DNA of 64,000 bases from an uncultured SAR116 cluster alpha proteobacterium (GCA_902547925.1 CACCQD010000003.1:29884-93883); one strand, 5' to 3'. Positions 42,026-52,490 are shown, numbered from the stretch's first letter. Numbers and translations are program-made. Notes: generated by a model not told the origin, from the sequence alone.

Positions 42026-43330
42026 GTGAAGATCGCGATAGTTGGTACCGGTTATGTTGGATTAGTGTCTGGCGCGTGTTTTTCAGAATTTGGCTTTGAT
42101 GTCACCTGTATCGACAATGATGCTGAAAAAATTGCAAAAATTGGTGATGGCATGATGCCGATTTATGAGCCGGGATTGGAGGATTTGGTTGCGCGCAATG
42201 TCGAAGCCGGCAGGCTGCATTTTTCCACCGACATTGGCCCGGCTGTGGCAGCAGCGGATGCCGTCTTCATTGCTGTTGGCACCCCCACGCGCCGTGGTGA
42301 TGGGCACGCCGATCTTACCTATGTCTATGCGGTAGCTGAGGAGGTTGCCGCCTATCTGACTGGCTATACTGTTTTGGTCACCAAATCGACAGTTCCTGTT
42401 GGCACGGGCCGAGAGGTAAGCGCAATTATCCGCCAAGCCAATCCCAACGCGGATTTTGACATTGCCTCAAACCCGGAGTTTCTGCGTGAAGGCGCGGCGA
42501 TTGGTGATTTCATGCGGCCCGACCGGGTGGTGGTTGGCGCCGAAACTGACCGCGCTAGGGAGGTCATGCGGGCGCTGTACCGCCCCCTTTTTCTGATCGA
42601 GACTCCAATCATGTTTACCGGCCTAGAGACATCAGAGCTGATCAAATATGCGGGCAATGCCTTTCTTGCTGTCAAAATTTCCTACATCAACCAGATGGCA
42701 GATTTGTGTGAGGTGGTCGGCGCGAATGTGCATGATGTTGCCAAGGGCATCGGCCTTGATAAACGTATCGGCAGCAAATTTCTTCACCCGGGACCGGGAT
42801 ATGGTGGATCATGTTTCCCCAAGGACACTCTGGCCCTTGTCAGGACTGCACAGGACCATGATGTCCGCATAGGCATCGTCAATGAAGTTGTTGGCTATAA
42901 CGACGCGCGCAAACAATCAATGTCGCGGCGGGTTAGCGATGTAATGGGTGGCGAGGTTAAGGGCAAGACCATCGCGATATTGGGTCTCGCCTTCAAGCCG
43001 GAAACAGACGACATGCGGGACAGCCCATCATTGGATATCATCTCACACCTTTTGGCCGCGGGCGCAAACATCAGTGCCTATGATCCAAAGGCCATGGATG
43101 AAGCAAAGCATCTCTTGCCAGAAACTGTCCATTTTACGAACAGCGCGGAGGATTGCATTACTGATGCCGATGCTGTTGTTTTGGTTACCGAATGGAATGA
43201 ATTTCGGGCCTTGACCCCGGAGCGATATCTAGCCGCAATGAAGGGCAGGGTCATGGTTGATTTGCGCAATATCTATGCGCCAGAGGAAATGACAGATGCC
43301 GGGCTGCGTTATAGCTCAATCGGTCGTTAG
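42026..43330 (+). CDS. ugd: UDP-glucose 6-dehydrogenase
   Basis: MKIAIVGTGYVGLVSGACFSEFGFDVTCIDND; GPGYGGSCFPKDTLAL; GLAFKPETDDMRDSPS. Confidence 0.97.
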   Translation: MKIAIVGTGYVGLVSGACFSEFGFDVTCIDNDAEKIAKIGDGMMPIYEPGLEDLVARNVEAGRLHFSTDIGPAVAAADAVFIAVGTPTRRGDGHADLTYVYAVAEEVAAYLTGYTVLVTKSTVPVGTGREVSAIIRQANPNADFDIASNPEFLREGAAIGDFMRPDRVVVGAETDRAREVMRALYRPLFLIETPIMFTGLETSELIKYAGNAFLAVKISYINQMADLCEVVGANVHDVAKGIGLDKRIGSKFLHPGPGYGGSCFPKDTLALVRTAQDHDVRIGIVNEVVGYNDARKQSMSRRVSDVMGGEVKGKTIAILGLAFKPETDDMRDSPSLDIISHLLAAGANISAYDPKAMDEAKHLLPETVHFTNSAEDCITDADAVVLVTEWNEFRALTPERYLAAMKGRVMVDLRNIYAPEEMTDAGLRYSSIGR

Positions 43331-43584
43331 GGGCAGGTGAAAACACTCCACTTCAGCCGGTCGCCGCGGAGTGTTTTGCAGGACTCTTCGGAGTCCAGAC
43401 CTTGATCCAGTCTTGTGATTGATTTGAATTTTGATGTCTGCTGGATGAAATGGAAATGCCAGCTCTGGTTGACCTCAGCGCATTTGCACTGATCATTTTC
43501 AGGGTGATGGCTCAAAAAATGTGCTTGTGCCAGTGAAGGCATGCCGAACAAATTCAAAGCGATTGCTATAATTACAGGTTTCAC
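43327..43584 (-). CDS. Small putative secreted Cys-containing protein, unknown function
   Basis: GTG start gives VKPVIIAIALNLFGMPSLAQA|HFLSHHPENDQCKCAEVNQSWHFHF..., a convincing signal peptide; C-terminal half of the 169-aa ORF. Confidence 0.45.
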   Translation of the reverse strand: MKPVIIAIALNLFGMPSLAQAHFLSHHPENDQCKCAEVNQSWHFHFIQQTSKFKSITRLDQGLDSEESCKTLRGDRLKWSVFTCP

Positions 43585-44643
43585 CGTGGCGAGCCTCACT
43601 GTCTTTCTTCTGTCTGTTTCGGCTGCAGGTTTGGGATTGTTCCCAAAGCACCCTATCAATGCGATAACGGCCGCTGCCTGCGCAACACAAAGCCCGTTCA
43701 TTATACCGATCCTGACCAATAACGTCACATGGGCATATATTTTTAGAGTTGTGTAAAAATTTTGGCAAAGCCTGTTTTCAATTATGTTAAGTTTTTGAAC
43801 GACCGCTGAAGCTACATCCTTCATTTGCCTAGTCATTGGGCGTACCCATTACTGCGAGACCAGTGTTTTCTTTATCCAAAAATCAAGGAAATCCACTTCA
43901 AGCGATAAAAGTTCTCGTCTTCATATTCGTATAGCTGCCAAAACCTCAGCGATTTCCTCCAAATGTAAATTGTTTTTGGGTATACTTGAAAAAGTTCACA
44001 GCTTTGTTTCAATTTAAGAAAATTATGTTGGCGCATGAAAAACCCTCGCTACGGGTTAAAAAACCTTCACGTAGTGAAGGCCAGAAATATTTTCCCATTT
44101 TAATTACTGCTTTTAGGGGATCTTTAGTTTCCGCCATACCCATATCCATTGGGCAAACAGACCGCTTCCAGGGATTGATAATAAAATTTCTATAAAAATT
44201 AAATTAAATAATAACGTAAAGGCCATACAGTAATTATCTAATTTCAGTTATTAATATTGCTCGCTATCACAATGGGGACGGAGATCTTCAATTACTTTTT
44301 TGACCCCATGTTAAAAGGAATTTTGAGAAAAAGCCGTTATTGATTATGTTAAAGCACACGTTCTGGGTCGTAACCTCGCGCATTTTGAGCATCTCGAAGG
44401 ATCCGAACCTTTGGTAAAGTTAATTTACTAGATTTATAGTTTGCGTGTTTATATCTCAATCCTTTTCTATTGGCTGCGCTAAATTCAAAAAGTGATCTGG
44501 AAGCGCTATGATTGAAATTAAATGTGACTTTAATGTTTGCTTCCGTGCTCTTCCGTTAAAATACAACGGCGTTAATTCGATGGTTCAGGTGGATATTTCA
44601 AGTGCCTACAAATTATCATTTACTTTTTTATGGCAGTTAAAGA

Positions 44644-46668
44644 ATGAACGCTGACCAATTTATACGAAAAGCAATGTTGTTATCTAAAAAAGGTGAGACA
44701 GCAAAAGCGTTGGCATTATTTAGAGAAGTGCTAATCAAATTCCCCTCAAACAAGAGAGCCCAAGATGGTATCCGTAAACTATTTGTTAATTTAGATCATG
44801 AGCAAATGTCTCACCCTCCAAAAGCTGCGATTGATGAAATCATTGATTGCCACAACCGTAACGAATTCATGTTTGCTATCAAAAGATCTGAATACTTGCT
44901 CGAGAGTTTCCCGTATTCATTCTTTCTGTGGAATTTGCTGGGGGTGTTGTACAAAAAAACCGGAGAAAAAAGAAAATCTTCAGATGCTTATAAAATTGCT
45001 TTGCAAATCAACCCCAATTATGCGGAGGCACATTTTAATTTTGGCAATTCACTTATTCTTGAGGGTTTGATTGAAGAAGCGGAAAAAGCATTTGTAAAAG
45101 CCGCTGAACTTCAGCCAAAAAACGCCAAAATTTTCTTCAATTTAGCCTATGTTAACAACGAAAAAGGCAACACTGAAAAATCTGAAAATTATCTCAAAAT
45201 ATCATTAGAACTCGATGAAAATTATGCTGAGGCCCTGCATTTATTAGCTCAGATTTACCGTAAAAAAGGCCACGCCAAACTGGCGTTAAGCAAGTTCGAA
45301 AAATGTATACGCTTAAAACTAGATTATGCCGAAGCATATAATAATATGAGCAATGTTCTGTGGGAGTTGGGTAGATCAGAAGAGGCCATTGAAGCTCTTG
45401 AGAAAGCGGTGGGGCTACAGCCCAACTTGTTTGGCGCAGCTAGCAAAAAAGCATACTTCATCGCTAGTAAAAACACCTTTGGAAATCAAAACTACCTAAA
45501 ATCGCTGGTTCAACTTAATGAAAGCATCAAAAAAACAAATCCGAAACAGTTTACAGACTGGCAGAAAAAATCACCAGATGGATGTTTGAGAGTAGGTTTT
45601 GTATCGGCAGATTTTCGGGACCATCCGGTTGGGTACTTTTTAGAGAATTTGTTAAAAGAAATAAATCTAGAGAAATTGGAATTAATGGCCTTCAGTAATT
45701 CGGAAAAAGAAACAGAATTGACTTCTAGAATTAAACCATTTTTTCAGAAATGGCATTCTATCTTTGAGATTAGGGATGAAGAAGCAGCTGAACTGATTTA
45801 TCACACAGCGCCTGATATTTTGATTGATTTATCGGGCCACACTGGTGGAAATAGATTACCTATGTTTTTTCTCAAGCCGGCACCAATTCAAGCAACGTGG
45901 CTTGGTTATTTTGCTTCTACAGGTATAGAAACCATCGACTTCATAATAGGTGATCAGTTTGTGACTCCACATTTTGCCAGTGATGAATTTACAGAAAAAA
46001 TCATACGAATGCCCAGGGCATATTGTTGCTTCTCAGCGCCCGATCTTGAACTAGAGGTCACCGAGAGCCCCGCTGTCAACAAACGGGGCATCACCTTTGG
46101 CTGCTTAAACAGAGCAGATAAATTATCAAGAGAACTGATCAAGGTGTGGAGTAAAATCTTGAAACAAGTCGTGGACTCGTCAATGTATTTTCGGGGTGCT
46201 GGTTACGATAAACCCATTAAAGATATAATAATCAATGATTTTGAGAAAAATGGCGTGAAAAGAGATCGTTTGTTTTTCGCTGAAAAAACAAATCGCAAAG
46301 ATTTTCTCGCTTCGTACAATAATGTGGACATTTGCCTCGATACTTTTCCCTATCCGGGCGGAACCTCTACATGTGAGGCCTTGTGGATGGGGGTTCCAAT
46401 TATCACAAAAAAAGGGGCGAATTTTCTTTCAAGGGTTGGTGAGACTATAGCAAATAATTCTGGAAATGAGAATTTTTGTGCAAAGAATGAAGAGGAATAC
46501 ATCTCATTTGCAGTGCAATTGACAAAAGATATACCGATGCTGAATAAACTTAGGATGGAAAGACGAGAAAAAACGTTAAACAGTCCCTTGTTTGATGCAA
46601 AGCTGTTCGCTTCTGATTTTGAAAAACTGTTATTTAAAATGTATCAAACAAAAAAAGAGAAGAGTTGA
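44644..46668 (+). CDS. TPR-containing O-GlcNAc transferase-like glycosyltransferase (GT41/SPINDLY type)
   Basis: TPRs then LRVGFVSADFRDHPVGYFLENLLKEI; DILIDLSGHTGGNRLPMFFLKPAPIQATWLGYFASTGIETIDFIIGD; DICLDTFPYPGGTSTCEALWMGVPIIT. Confidence 0.92.
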   Translation: MNADQFIRKAMLLSKKGETAKALALFREVLIKFPSNKRAQDGIRKLFVNLDHEQMSHPPKAAIDEIIDCHNRNEFMFAIKRSEYLLESFPYSFFLWNLLGVLYKKTGEKRKSSDAYKIALQINPNYAEAHFNFGNSLILEGLIEEAEKAFVKAAELQPKNAKIFFNLAYVNNEKGNTEKSENYLKISLELDENYAEALHLLAQIYRKKGHAKLALSKFEKCIRLKLDYAEAYNNMSNVLWELGRSEEAIEALEKAVGLQPNLFGAASKKAYFIASKNTFGNQNYLKSLVQLNESIKKTNPKQFTDWQKKSPDGCLRVGFVSADFRDHPVGYFLENLLKEINLEKLELMAFSNSEKETELTSRIKPFFQKWHSIFEIRDEEAAELIYHTAPDILIDLSGHTGGNRLPMFFLKPAPIQATWLGYFASTGIETIDFIIGDQFVTPHFASDEFTEKIIRMPRAYCCFSAPDLELEVTESPAVNKRGITFGCLNRADKLSRELIKVWSKILKQVVDSSMYFRGAGYDKPIKDIIINDFEKNGVKRDRLFFAEKTNRKDFLASYNNVDICLDTFPYPGGTSTCEALWMGVPIITKKGANFLSRVGETIANNSGNENFCAKNEEEYISFAVQLTKDIPMLNKLRMERREKTLNSPLFDAKLFASDFEKLLFKMYQTKKEKS

Positions 46669-47601
46669 ATGAAATCTGTAACGCTTGTAAGCGGGGGAGC
46701 CGGTTTCCTCGGCTCCCATCTTTGTGATCGTCTTCTGCTCCAGGAAAAAAACGTGATTTGTCTCGACAATTTTCAGACCGGTAGGCGTGAAAATATTGCC
46801 CATTTAATCGAAAACCCCGGGTTTAATATACTTGAGCATAATATTTGGGAGCCAATAAATATAAATGTCGACCAAATCTTTAATTTGGCATGTCCAGCAA
46901 GTCCGATTGCTTATCAAAAGGACCCTGTATCGACAATCAAAACAGCCGTACTAGGCGCGATAAATATGTTAGATGTAGCCAAAATATCAAAAGCCCCAAT
47001 CTTTCAGGCATCAACCTCTGAAGTTTACGGGGACCCAAGTATTCATCCGCAAGAGGAGAGCTATTGGGGTCATGTAAACCCAATTGGTGTAAGGGCTTGC
47101 TACGATGAAGGAAAACGATGTGCTGAAACCTTGTTTTTTGATTATCGCAGGCAGTTTGAAGTAGATGTAAAGGTGGGTCGGATTTTTAACACTTACGGAC
47201 CAAAAATGCAGATTGATGATGGGCGTGCAGTAAGCAACTTCATTGTCCAAGCCCTAACGGGAGCCGATATCACTGTCTTCGGAAATGGCAACCAAACGAG
47301 ATCGTTTTGTTATGTAGATGATTTAATAGATGGGATTTTAGCCTTTGACGCCTGTGGGCCTGTTGCTACACCATTTAACTTGGGCAACCCGCATGAGGTG
47401 AGTGTTTTGGAATTAGCCGAATTAATCTGCAGATATACAAAATCAAACAGCAGAATTGTTCTAAAGCCTCTACCCATGGACGATCCAACTAAACGGCAAC
47501 CTGATATCGGCAAAATTCAAAAACTAACTGGGTGGTCCCCAAAAGTGACGCTGGAGGACGGTCTCAAAGAAACAATCAAATATTTCCAGCGAGTTGTTTA
47601 A
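46669..47601 (+). CDS. UDP-glucuronate decarboxylase-like NAD-dependent sugar epimerase/dehydratase
   Basis: [85 protein letters not shown]. Confidence 0.88.
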   Translation: MKSVTLVSGGAGFLGSHLCDRLLLQEKNVICLDNFQTGRRENIAHLIENPGFNILEHNIWEPININVDQIFNLACPASPIAYQKDPVSTIKTAVLGAINMLDVAKISKAPIFQASTSEVYGDPSIHPQEESYWGHVNPIGVRACYDEGKRCAETLFFDYRRQFEVDVKVGRIFNTYGPKMQIDDGRAVSNFIVQALTGADITVFGNGNQTRSFCYVDDLIDGILAFDACGPVATPFNLGNPHEVSVLELAELICRYTKSNSRIVLKPLPMDDPTKRQPDIGKIQKLTGWSPKVTLEDGLKETIKYFQRVV

Positions 47602-48806
47602 TGGGCAATAATATGAAAAATTGCCCTACTTGTCGCTCTTCCTTGTCAGTACCTTTTTTTGATGGTGGTTCAAAGCCTTTAGCGTTAGTTGGCTGGCCAT
47701 CTTCAAAACAAGAAGCCGTTGACATGGATGTATTTCCATTGCGCTATGTCCAGTGCGTCCATTGCAGCCACATCTGGAACAAAGAATTTAAGTATGAGGA
47801 TATTCCTTATGAAGAAAAGCCCAATAGAATGTACAACAGCGGAAAATACTGGGATGAGTATCTTCAACGGGTTCGCTGTGAACTAATGCAATATTTGCCA
47901 GAAAATCCTACAGTGATAGATATTGGTTGTGGAGAAGGACATTTTATTAGAGGTCTGGCAAACCTTTTTAAAAACAACGGCAAATTTGTTGGATTTGATC
48001 CGAACATTTCCAGTGAAAGTGGGCGTGGGATTGAATTTGTACCGAGTTATTTTTACCCAGATAAAGATGTTCAAAAATTCGCACCTGACCTGATAATTAT
48101 GAGGCATGTTTTGGAACATTTAACGGAACCGACGACATTCATAGAGCAGCTTGCGAATAGCGCTATCGAGGTAGACAAACCGATTTATTTTTTCGCTGAA
48201 ACACCCTGTATCGACTTAGCGATTGAAAATCAGCGTGCCGTTGATTTTTACTACGAGCACCCTTCACAATTTACGGAGAAGTCTTTTAAAAAGATGATGC
48301 TAGCTGGGGGTGATTTGCTCCAATTTGAAACCGCATATGGCAAGGAGGTGGTTAGTGGTGTAACTCAATTGGGATTGTCAAAAAATATGCGTAATCAAAA
48401 AAAATCTGCAGAAAATTTTTTTCAAAAAACTGAAACGAACGTTTCGGCAATGAAATCGCAGTTTCAAAAACTCTCCAAATTGAGCGGCTCTGCTGTAATT
48501 TGGGGCGGTGTTGGAAAAGCTGCTACCTTCATTCAGCATTATGGTTTAACAGATAACACATTCCCTCTTGTGGTAGACTCTGACGAAGACAAGGTTGGCA
48601 CCTATGTTCCGGGGATGGGCCAACTAATACAGTGCCCATCGATACTACAAAACAAATCTTGGGATTTGATTTTCATCCCCTCTCAGTGGAGAGCTCTTGA
48701 TATTGTTAGTGAGATAAAAGAAAGAAACATCGAATATTCCAGCATACTTATTGAGTTCAAAGGCAAACTCGTTGATTTCGAGCTTGATGAGCATCCTTAT
48801 CGATAA
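47601..48806 (+). CDS. Zn-ribbon class I SAM methyltransferase, sugar C-methyltransferase-like
   Basis: NCPTCRSS...CVHCSHIWN zinc ribbon; PTVIDIGCGEGHFIRGLANLF; GSAVIWGGVGKAATFIQHYGL C-terminal domain. ATG at 47601 overlaps the upstream stop (TAATG). Confidence 0.8.
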   Translation: MGNNMKNCPTCRSSLSVPFFDGGSKPLALVGWPSSKQEAVDMDVFPLRYVQCVHCSHIWNKEFKYEDIPYEEKPNRMYNSGKYWDEYLQRVRCELMQYLPENPTVIDIGCGEGHFIRGLANLFKNNGKFVGFDPNISSESGRGIEFVPSYFYPDKDVQKFAPDLIIMRHVLEHLTEPTTFIEQLANSAIEVDKPIYFFAETPCIDLAIENQRAVDFYYEHPSQFTEKSFKKMMLAGGDLLQFETAYGKEVVSGVTQLGLSKNMRNQKKSAENFFQKTETNVSAMKSQFQKLSKLSGSAVIWGGVGKAATFIQHYGLTDNTFPLVVDSDEDKVGTYVPGMGQLIQCPSILQNKSWDLIFIPSQWRALDIVSEIKERNIEYSSILIEFKGKLVDFELDEHPYR

Positions 48807-48871
48807 AGAAAAAATAATAGAAACTGGCTGAAATGCTTGTCTGAATTCAGATGATGGATCAAGAGAGGGGC

Positions 48872-48991
48872 TTCGAATCCCTTCACCCGCTCTAAACGCC
48901 GGTAAAAACGGCGACAGATCATCTATATATTTCAATTAGATACAAGCATTTGAATGTGTTTGTAACTGTGAGAAGTAGGTCAAAATCCTCC
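48872..48991 (+). repeat. Inverted-repeat copy of tRNA-Gly 3' end plus downstream flank (att-like remnant)
   Basis: TTCGAATCCCTTCACCCGCTC...AAACGCCGGTAAAAACGGCGACAGATCATC...GTAGGTCAAAATCCTC; about 95% identical to the reverse complement of 54442-54573, apart from a 12-nt gap. Confidence 0.9.
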
Positions 48992-49802
48992 CCACACTTA
49001 CCGCAAAGATGATGTCTTTTACTACTGCCGCAGAATTCCAAAAGATCTTCTGAGCCGGTACTACGAGACTCGCATTGTTATGTCTTTGCGAACAAAAAGT
49101 AGCAAAGCAGTTAGACGATCAGCTGCTGCGATAACTAGTTGACTTGATGACTACTGGATGTCCCTCCGTATCGCTGATTTGCAAATCCCATCGATCATTT
49201 GCGGGACAGATCACCACGATAGACACGTAGCAATTACGCTGTCTGAGGCGTTAGAGAAATACCACGCGCTTCGAGGCATTGGAAAAGATGAACTGTTCTT
49301 TCGTGCCTCATCGCGCTTTGTGAAATATGAGATTGAGGAGTTAGGTGATCGGAATGTTGCTGACTATTCATCGCTGGACGCGGCTACATATAGAGACCGG
49401 TTGTTTGATCGTGGTCTCTCATCAAGCAGCGTCAAACGAACCTTTTCCTCAATACGCTCTATTGTGAACTTTGCCATCAGAGAGAACGGGCTGAACTGTC
49501 CCAACGCTTTCTCCAATGCCTTAATCCCCGACAAAGATGACCAAACACGTCGGATCCCAATACCCACTGATTATCTGAAGAAAATACAATCTGAGTGTGT
49601 AAAGCTTGATGATGAAGTGAGGTGGCTAATCGCACTAATTAGCGACAGCGGTATGCGCTTAGCTGAAGCAGCTGGACTTTCGAAAACAGACCTTGTTCTC
49701 AAATGCGATTACCCGCACATCGATTTGAAACCGCATAAATGGCGGCAACTGAAAACCAAAAACAGAAAAAGGAAAATACCACTTGTTGGCAACAGTCTAT
49801 GA
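48975..49802 (+). pseudogene. Tyrosine-type site-specific integrase, degraded
   Basis: Frame reads VGQNPPHTYRKDDVFYYCRRIPKDLLSRYYETRIVMSLRTKSSKAVRRSAAAITS*LDDYWMSLRI...; in-frame TGA at 49140-49142, no ATG upstream, and truncation soon after the first catalytic Arg region (ALISDSGMRLAEAAGL). Confidence 0.85.
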
Positions 49803-50082
49803 GCGACAAAGTGTATTTTGGATAAGGCTTAGGTGCGCATGGGGGACCATTAGTGCGATTTACAAAAACTTAAAGGTCGCTGGTTAAACTAATCGACATC
49901 TGAAATTACAGCAGCTAATCATTATTCTCTTTTTGCCTTTGTTTGGTTGTCGTTAATAACCTTTTTCTTCCGGAGACGGACAAAATTTTGTAGCGTATCA
50001 TTTGATGATTTTGATTTTAAAAACTAGATGTATTAGAATAAACGTAAAAAAGTGAGACACTTGCAGGGTTGGTAAATAGTAA

Positions 50083-52221
50083 ATGGAACTAACCATCGAA
50101 CAGACACTGCAACGCGGTATCGAAGCTCATCAGAAAGGAAATCTCAGAGAAGCCGAGAAGCTTTATAAAACTATACTGCGCTCCAGGCCAAAGCATCCTC
50201 AAGCCAACCATAATCTAGGTTTGATAGCAGTTTTGTTAAACAAAAATGAAGATGCTCTTGCTTTGCTAAAAAATGCAATAGACGAAAGTCCACGGAATGA
50301 GCAGTTCTGGATAAATTATGTCAACACACTATTAAAACTCAAGCGTTTCACGCAGGCACAAAAAGCAATATTGAGTGTTAAAAAGAATAGTATTGTCTCA
50401 AAGGAGTCTGCGACACAGTGGATTCAGTTGAAAAAAGTAGCTGATGGAATAGAACCTTCCCAATTTGACATTTCAGATTTATTGAGTTTTTTCAACACTG
50501 GGCAATTTGAATCCGCTGAAAAACTAGCGTTGTCTATGACAAAAAAGTACCCAGAGCATCAGCTTGCCTGGAAGGTCCTGGGTGCAGTGATGAAACGAAC
50601 AGGCCGGCTAAAAGAGTCTCTGATACCCAATGAAAAAGCCGTTGAATTGTCCCCTGGAGATGCCGAGGCCCACACAAATTTAGGTATTACTCTTCAAGAA
50701 TTAGGACGGCTTCAGGTTGCCGTCGCGAGTTATGAGCGGGCGATAGAACTGAAATCAAAATCCGCAAAAACACACAATAATTTAGGCGTTATCAAAAAAC
50801 AATTGGGTGAAACAGAGGTAGCAGAGGCAAACTACCGACGAGCGATAGAGTTGCAGCCTACTTATGCTGAAGCGCACAACAATCTCGGTGTAATTTATCG
50901 AGAACAAGGACAGGTAGAGGCAGCCGAGACAAGTTATCGGCGAGCGGTAGAGTTGCAACCAAATTACGCTGAAGCGCATAACAATCTTGGTATAACTCTG
51001 CATGAAATGGGTAGGTTACACGATGCAGAGACGAGCCTAAAGCAGGCCGTGTCGCTCAAATCTAAATATGCAAATGCACATCTTAATTTAAGCAGAGTTT
51101 TAAGAGAATTGGGTGACGTAGACGCCGCGTTTGTGAGTTGCAAAAATGCAATTTCGTCGCGAGAAAGTTTACCAGAGGCTCATCAGTGTCTGGGAAATTT
51201 GTTCAGGCAGATTGGTAATTTAGCGGACGCTAAATCCTGTTTTGAAAAGGCCATACTTTTACAGCCTGATTATGCAGGTGCTTATGACGATTTGGGTGTT
51301 GCTCTTCAGGAGATGAGTCTGACTGAGGAAGCTGAGGAATGCTATAGACAATATGCGTTACTTGAACCGGTTCACGCCCCAAAAATGATCAGCAAAGCAG
51401 GGATATTTTATGAGCAAGGAAAATATGAAAAGGCCCTAGAACTTTTTGATAGTTATAACACCCATTATAGTCGATTGCATTCACTAGAATGTTTGTTCTC
51501 ACTTGGAAAAACTGATGATATTTATCAGCGCCTGGAGGAAACGGCCGATTTGGACGCTCACAATCTGGGAGTAGCAGCATTCGTTTCATTTATGCAGGGA
51601 ACGCAGAAAAAAGCTTTTCAAAATAAATTCTGCAGTGACTCGCTTAACTATTTATATTTCTCAAACATCTCAAAACATGTGAGAAATGCAAAATCTTTTG
51701 TCACAAAAGTTATCGAGGATTTGGATGCTGTTCCAAAAGTATGGCAACCAAAGGCGCAATCGGTTCGAGGGGGGTTTCAAACATCGAGTAATTTATTTAA
51801 TTTTCCAAAAGAAAACGTCATTGCCTTAAAGACAATCATTTATGATGAAATCGACATGTACCGCAAAAAATTTAGGGGACACGACTGCACATTTATAAAC
51901 GATTGGCCGGATCAAAAAAAAATAAGGGGATGGCACGTTGTGCTTAGAGAACAAGGCTACAATACAATGCACATACACCAAGACGGTTGGTTAAGCGGTG
52001 TCATCTATTTAAAAGTCGTTCCTTCATTGGATAAAGATGAAGGAGCTATAAAATTCAGCCTTGGTAATCCAAAATTCCCCGACATCGTTGCGCCTGCAGT
52101 AATTCACAATCCAAGTATGGGTGACATAGTTCTTTTTCCATCATCGCTGTATCACGAGACGATCCCCTTTTCGACAAACGATGAGCGAATCATCGTCTCG
52201 TTCGATTTGATACCTAGATAG
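50083..52221 (+). CDS. TPR-repeat protein fused to a C-terminal 2OG-Fe(II) oxygenase-like domain
   Basis: N-terminal TPRs (YRRAIELQPTYAEAHNNLGVIYREQGQVEAAETSYRRAVELQPNYAEAHNNLG); C-terminal YNTMHIHQDGWLSGVIYLKVVP...GDIVLFPSSLYHETIPFSTNDERIIVSFDLIPR. Confidence 0.85.
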   Translation: MELTIEQTLQRGIEAHQKGNLREAEKLYKTILRSRPKHPQANHNLGLIAVLLNKNEDALALLKNAIDESPRNEQFWINYVNTLLKLKRFTQAQKAILSVKKNSIVSKESATQWIQLKKVADGIEPSQFDISDLLSFFNTGQFESAEKLALSMTKKYPEHQLAWKVLGAVMKRTGRLKESLIPNEKAVELSPGDAEAHTNLGITLQELGRLQVAVASYERAIELKSKSAKTHNNLGVIKKQLGETEVAEANYRRAIELQPTYAEAHNNLGVIYREQGQVEAAETSYRRAVELQPNYAEAHNNLGITLHEMGRLHDAETSLKQAVSLKSKYANAHLNLSRVLRELGDVDAAFVSCKNAISSRESLPEAHQCLGNLFRQIGNLADAKSCFEKAILLQPDYAGAYDDLGVALQEMSLTEEAEECYRQYALLEPVHAPKMISKAGIFYEQGKYEKALELFDSYNTHYSRLHSLECLFSLGKTDDIYQRLEETADLDAHNLGVAAFVSFMQGTQKKAFQNKFCSDSLNYLYFSNISKHVRNAKSFVTKVIEDLDAVPKVWQPKAQSVRGGFQTSSNLFNFPKENVIALKTIIYDEIDMYRKKFRGHDCTFINDWPDQKKIRGWHVVLREQGYNTMHIHQDGWLSGVIYLKVVPSLDKDEGAIKFSLGNPKFPDIVAPAVIHNPSMGDIVLFPSSLYHETIPFSTNDERIIVSFDLIPR

Positions 52222-52490
52222 ATTCAAAAAGTATCAGGTTAAGGTCAAATAAAAAGTCACAGCGCACAAAAGTACTGGGCTACCTCACTGGATGTGTAAC
52301 CCCAAACTAACAGGCGACCAAAACCATCCAACTTTAACGGCAATTCCTGAAATGACGGCGCAGCAAGATAGACTGTTTCTTATCCACCTTAAAGGAGCGG
52401 TGAATGGATATTAGAGTGTCAACGAATTTGAACGACGCAACAGCAGTCAACTCCCCAAAAAACTTGGATGGGACGCTGCCTGCATTCAAC

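Noticed and set aside
43986-44195. 69-aa ORF across the tandem hairpins
   Set aside because: Coincides with the hairpin structures and has no protein-like features; better explained as structured noncoding sequence.
44508-44654. 48-codon ORF (MIEIKCDFNVCFRALPLKYNG...) just upstream of the GT41 gene
   Set aside because: Too short, no recognisable family, and it overlaps the GT41 start; no support beyond being open.
48895-48917. CGCCGgtaaaaaCGGCG hairpin as a new regulatory element
   Set aside because: It is part of the duplicated tRNA-Gly downstream flank (also present near 54530-54550) and most likely just the tRNA transcript end structure.
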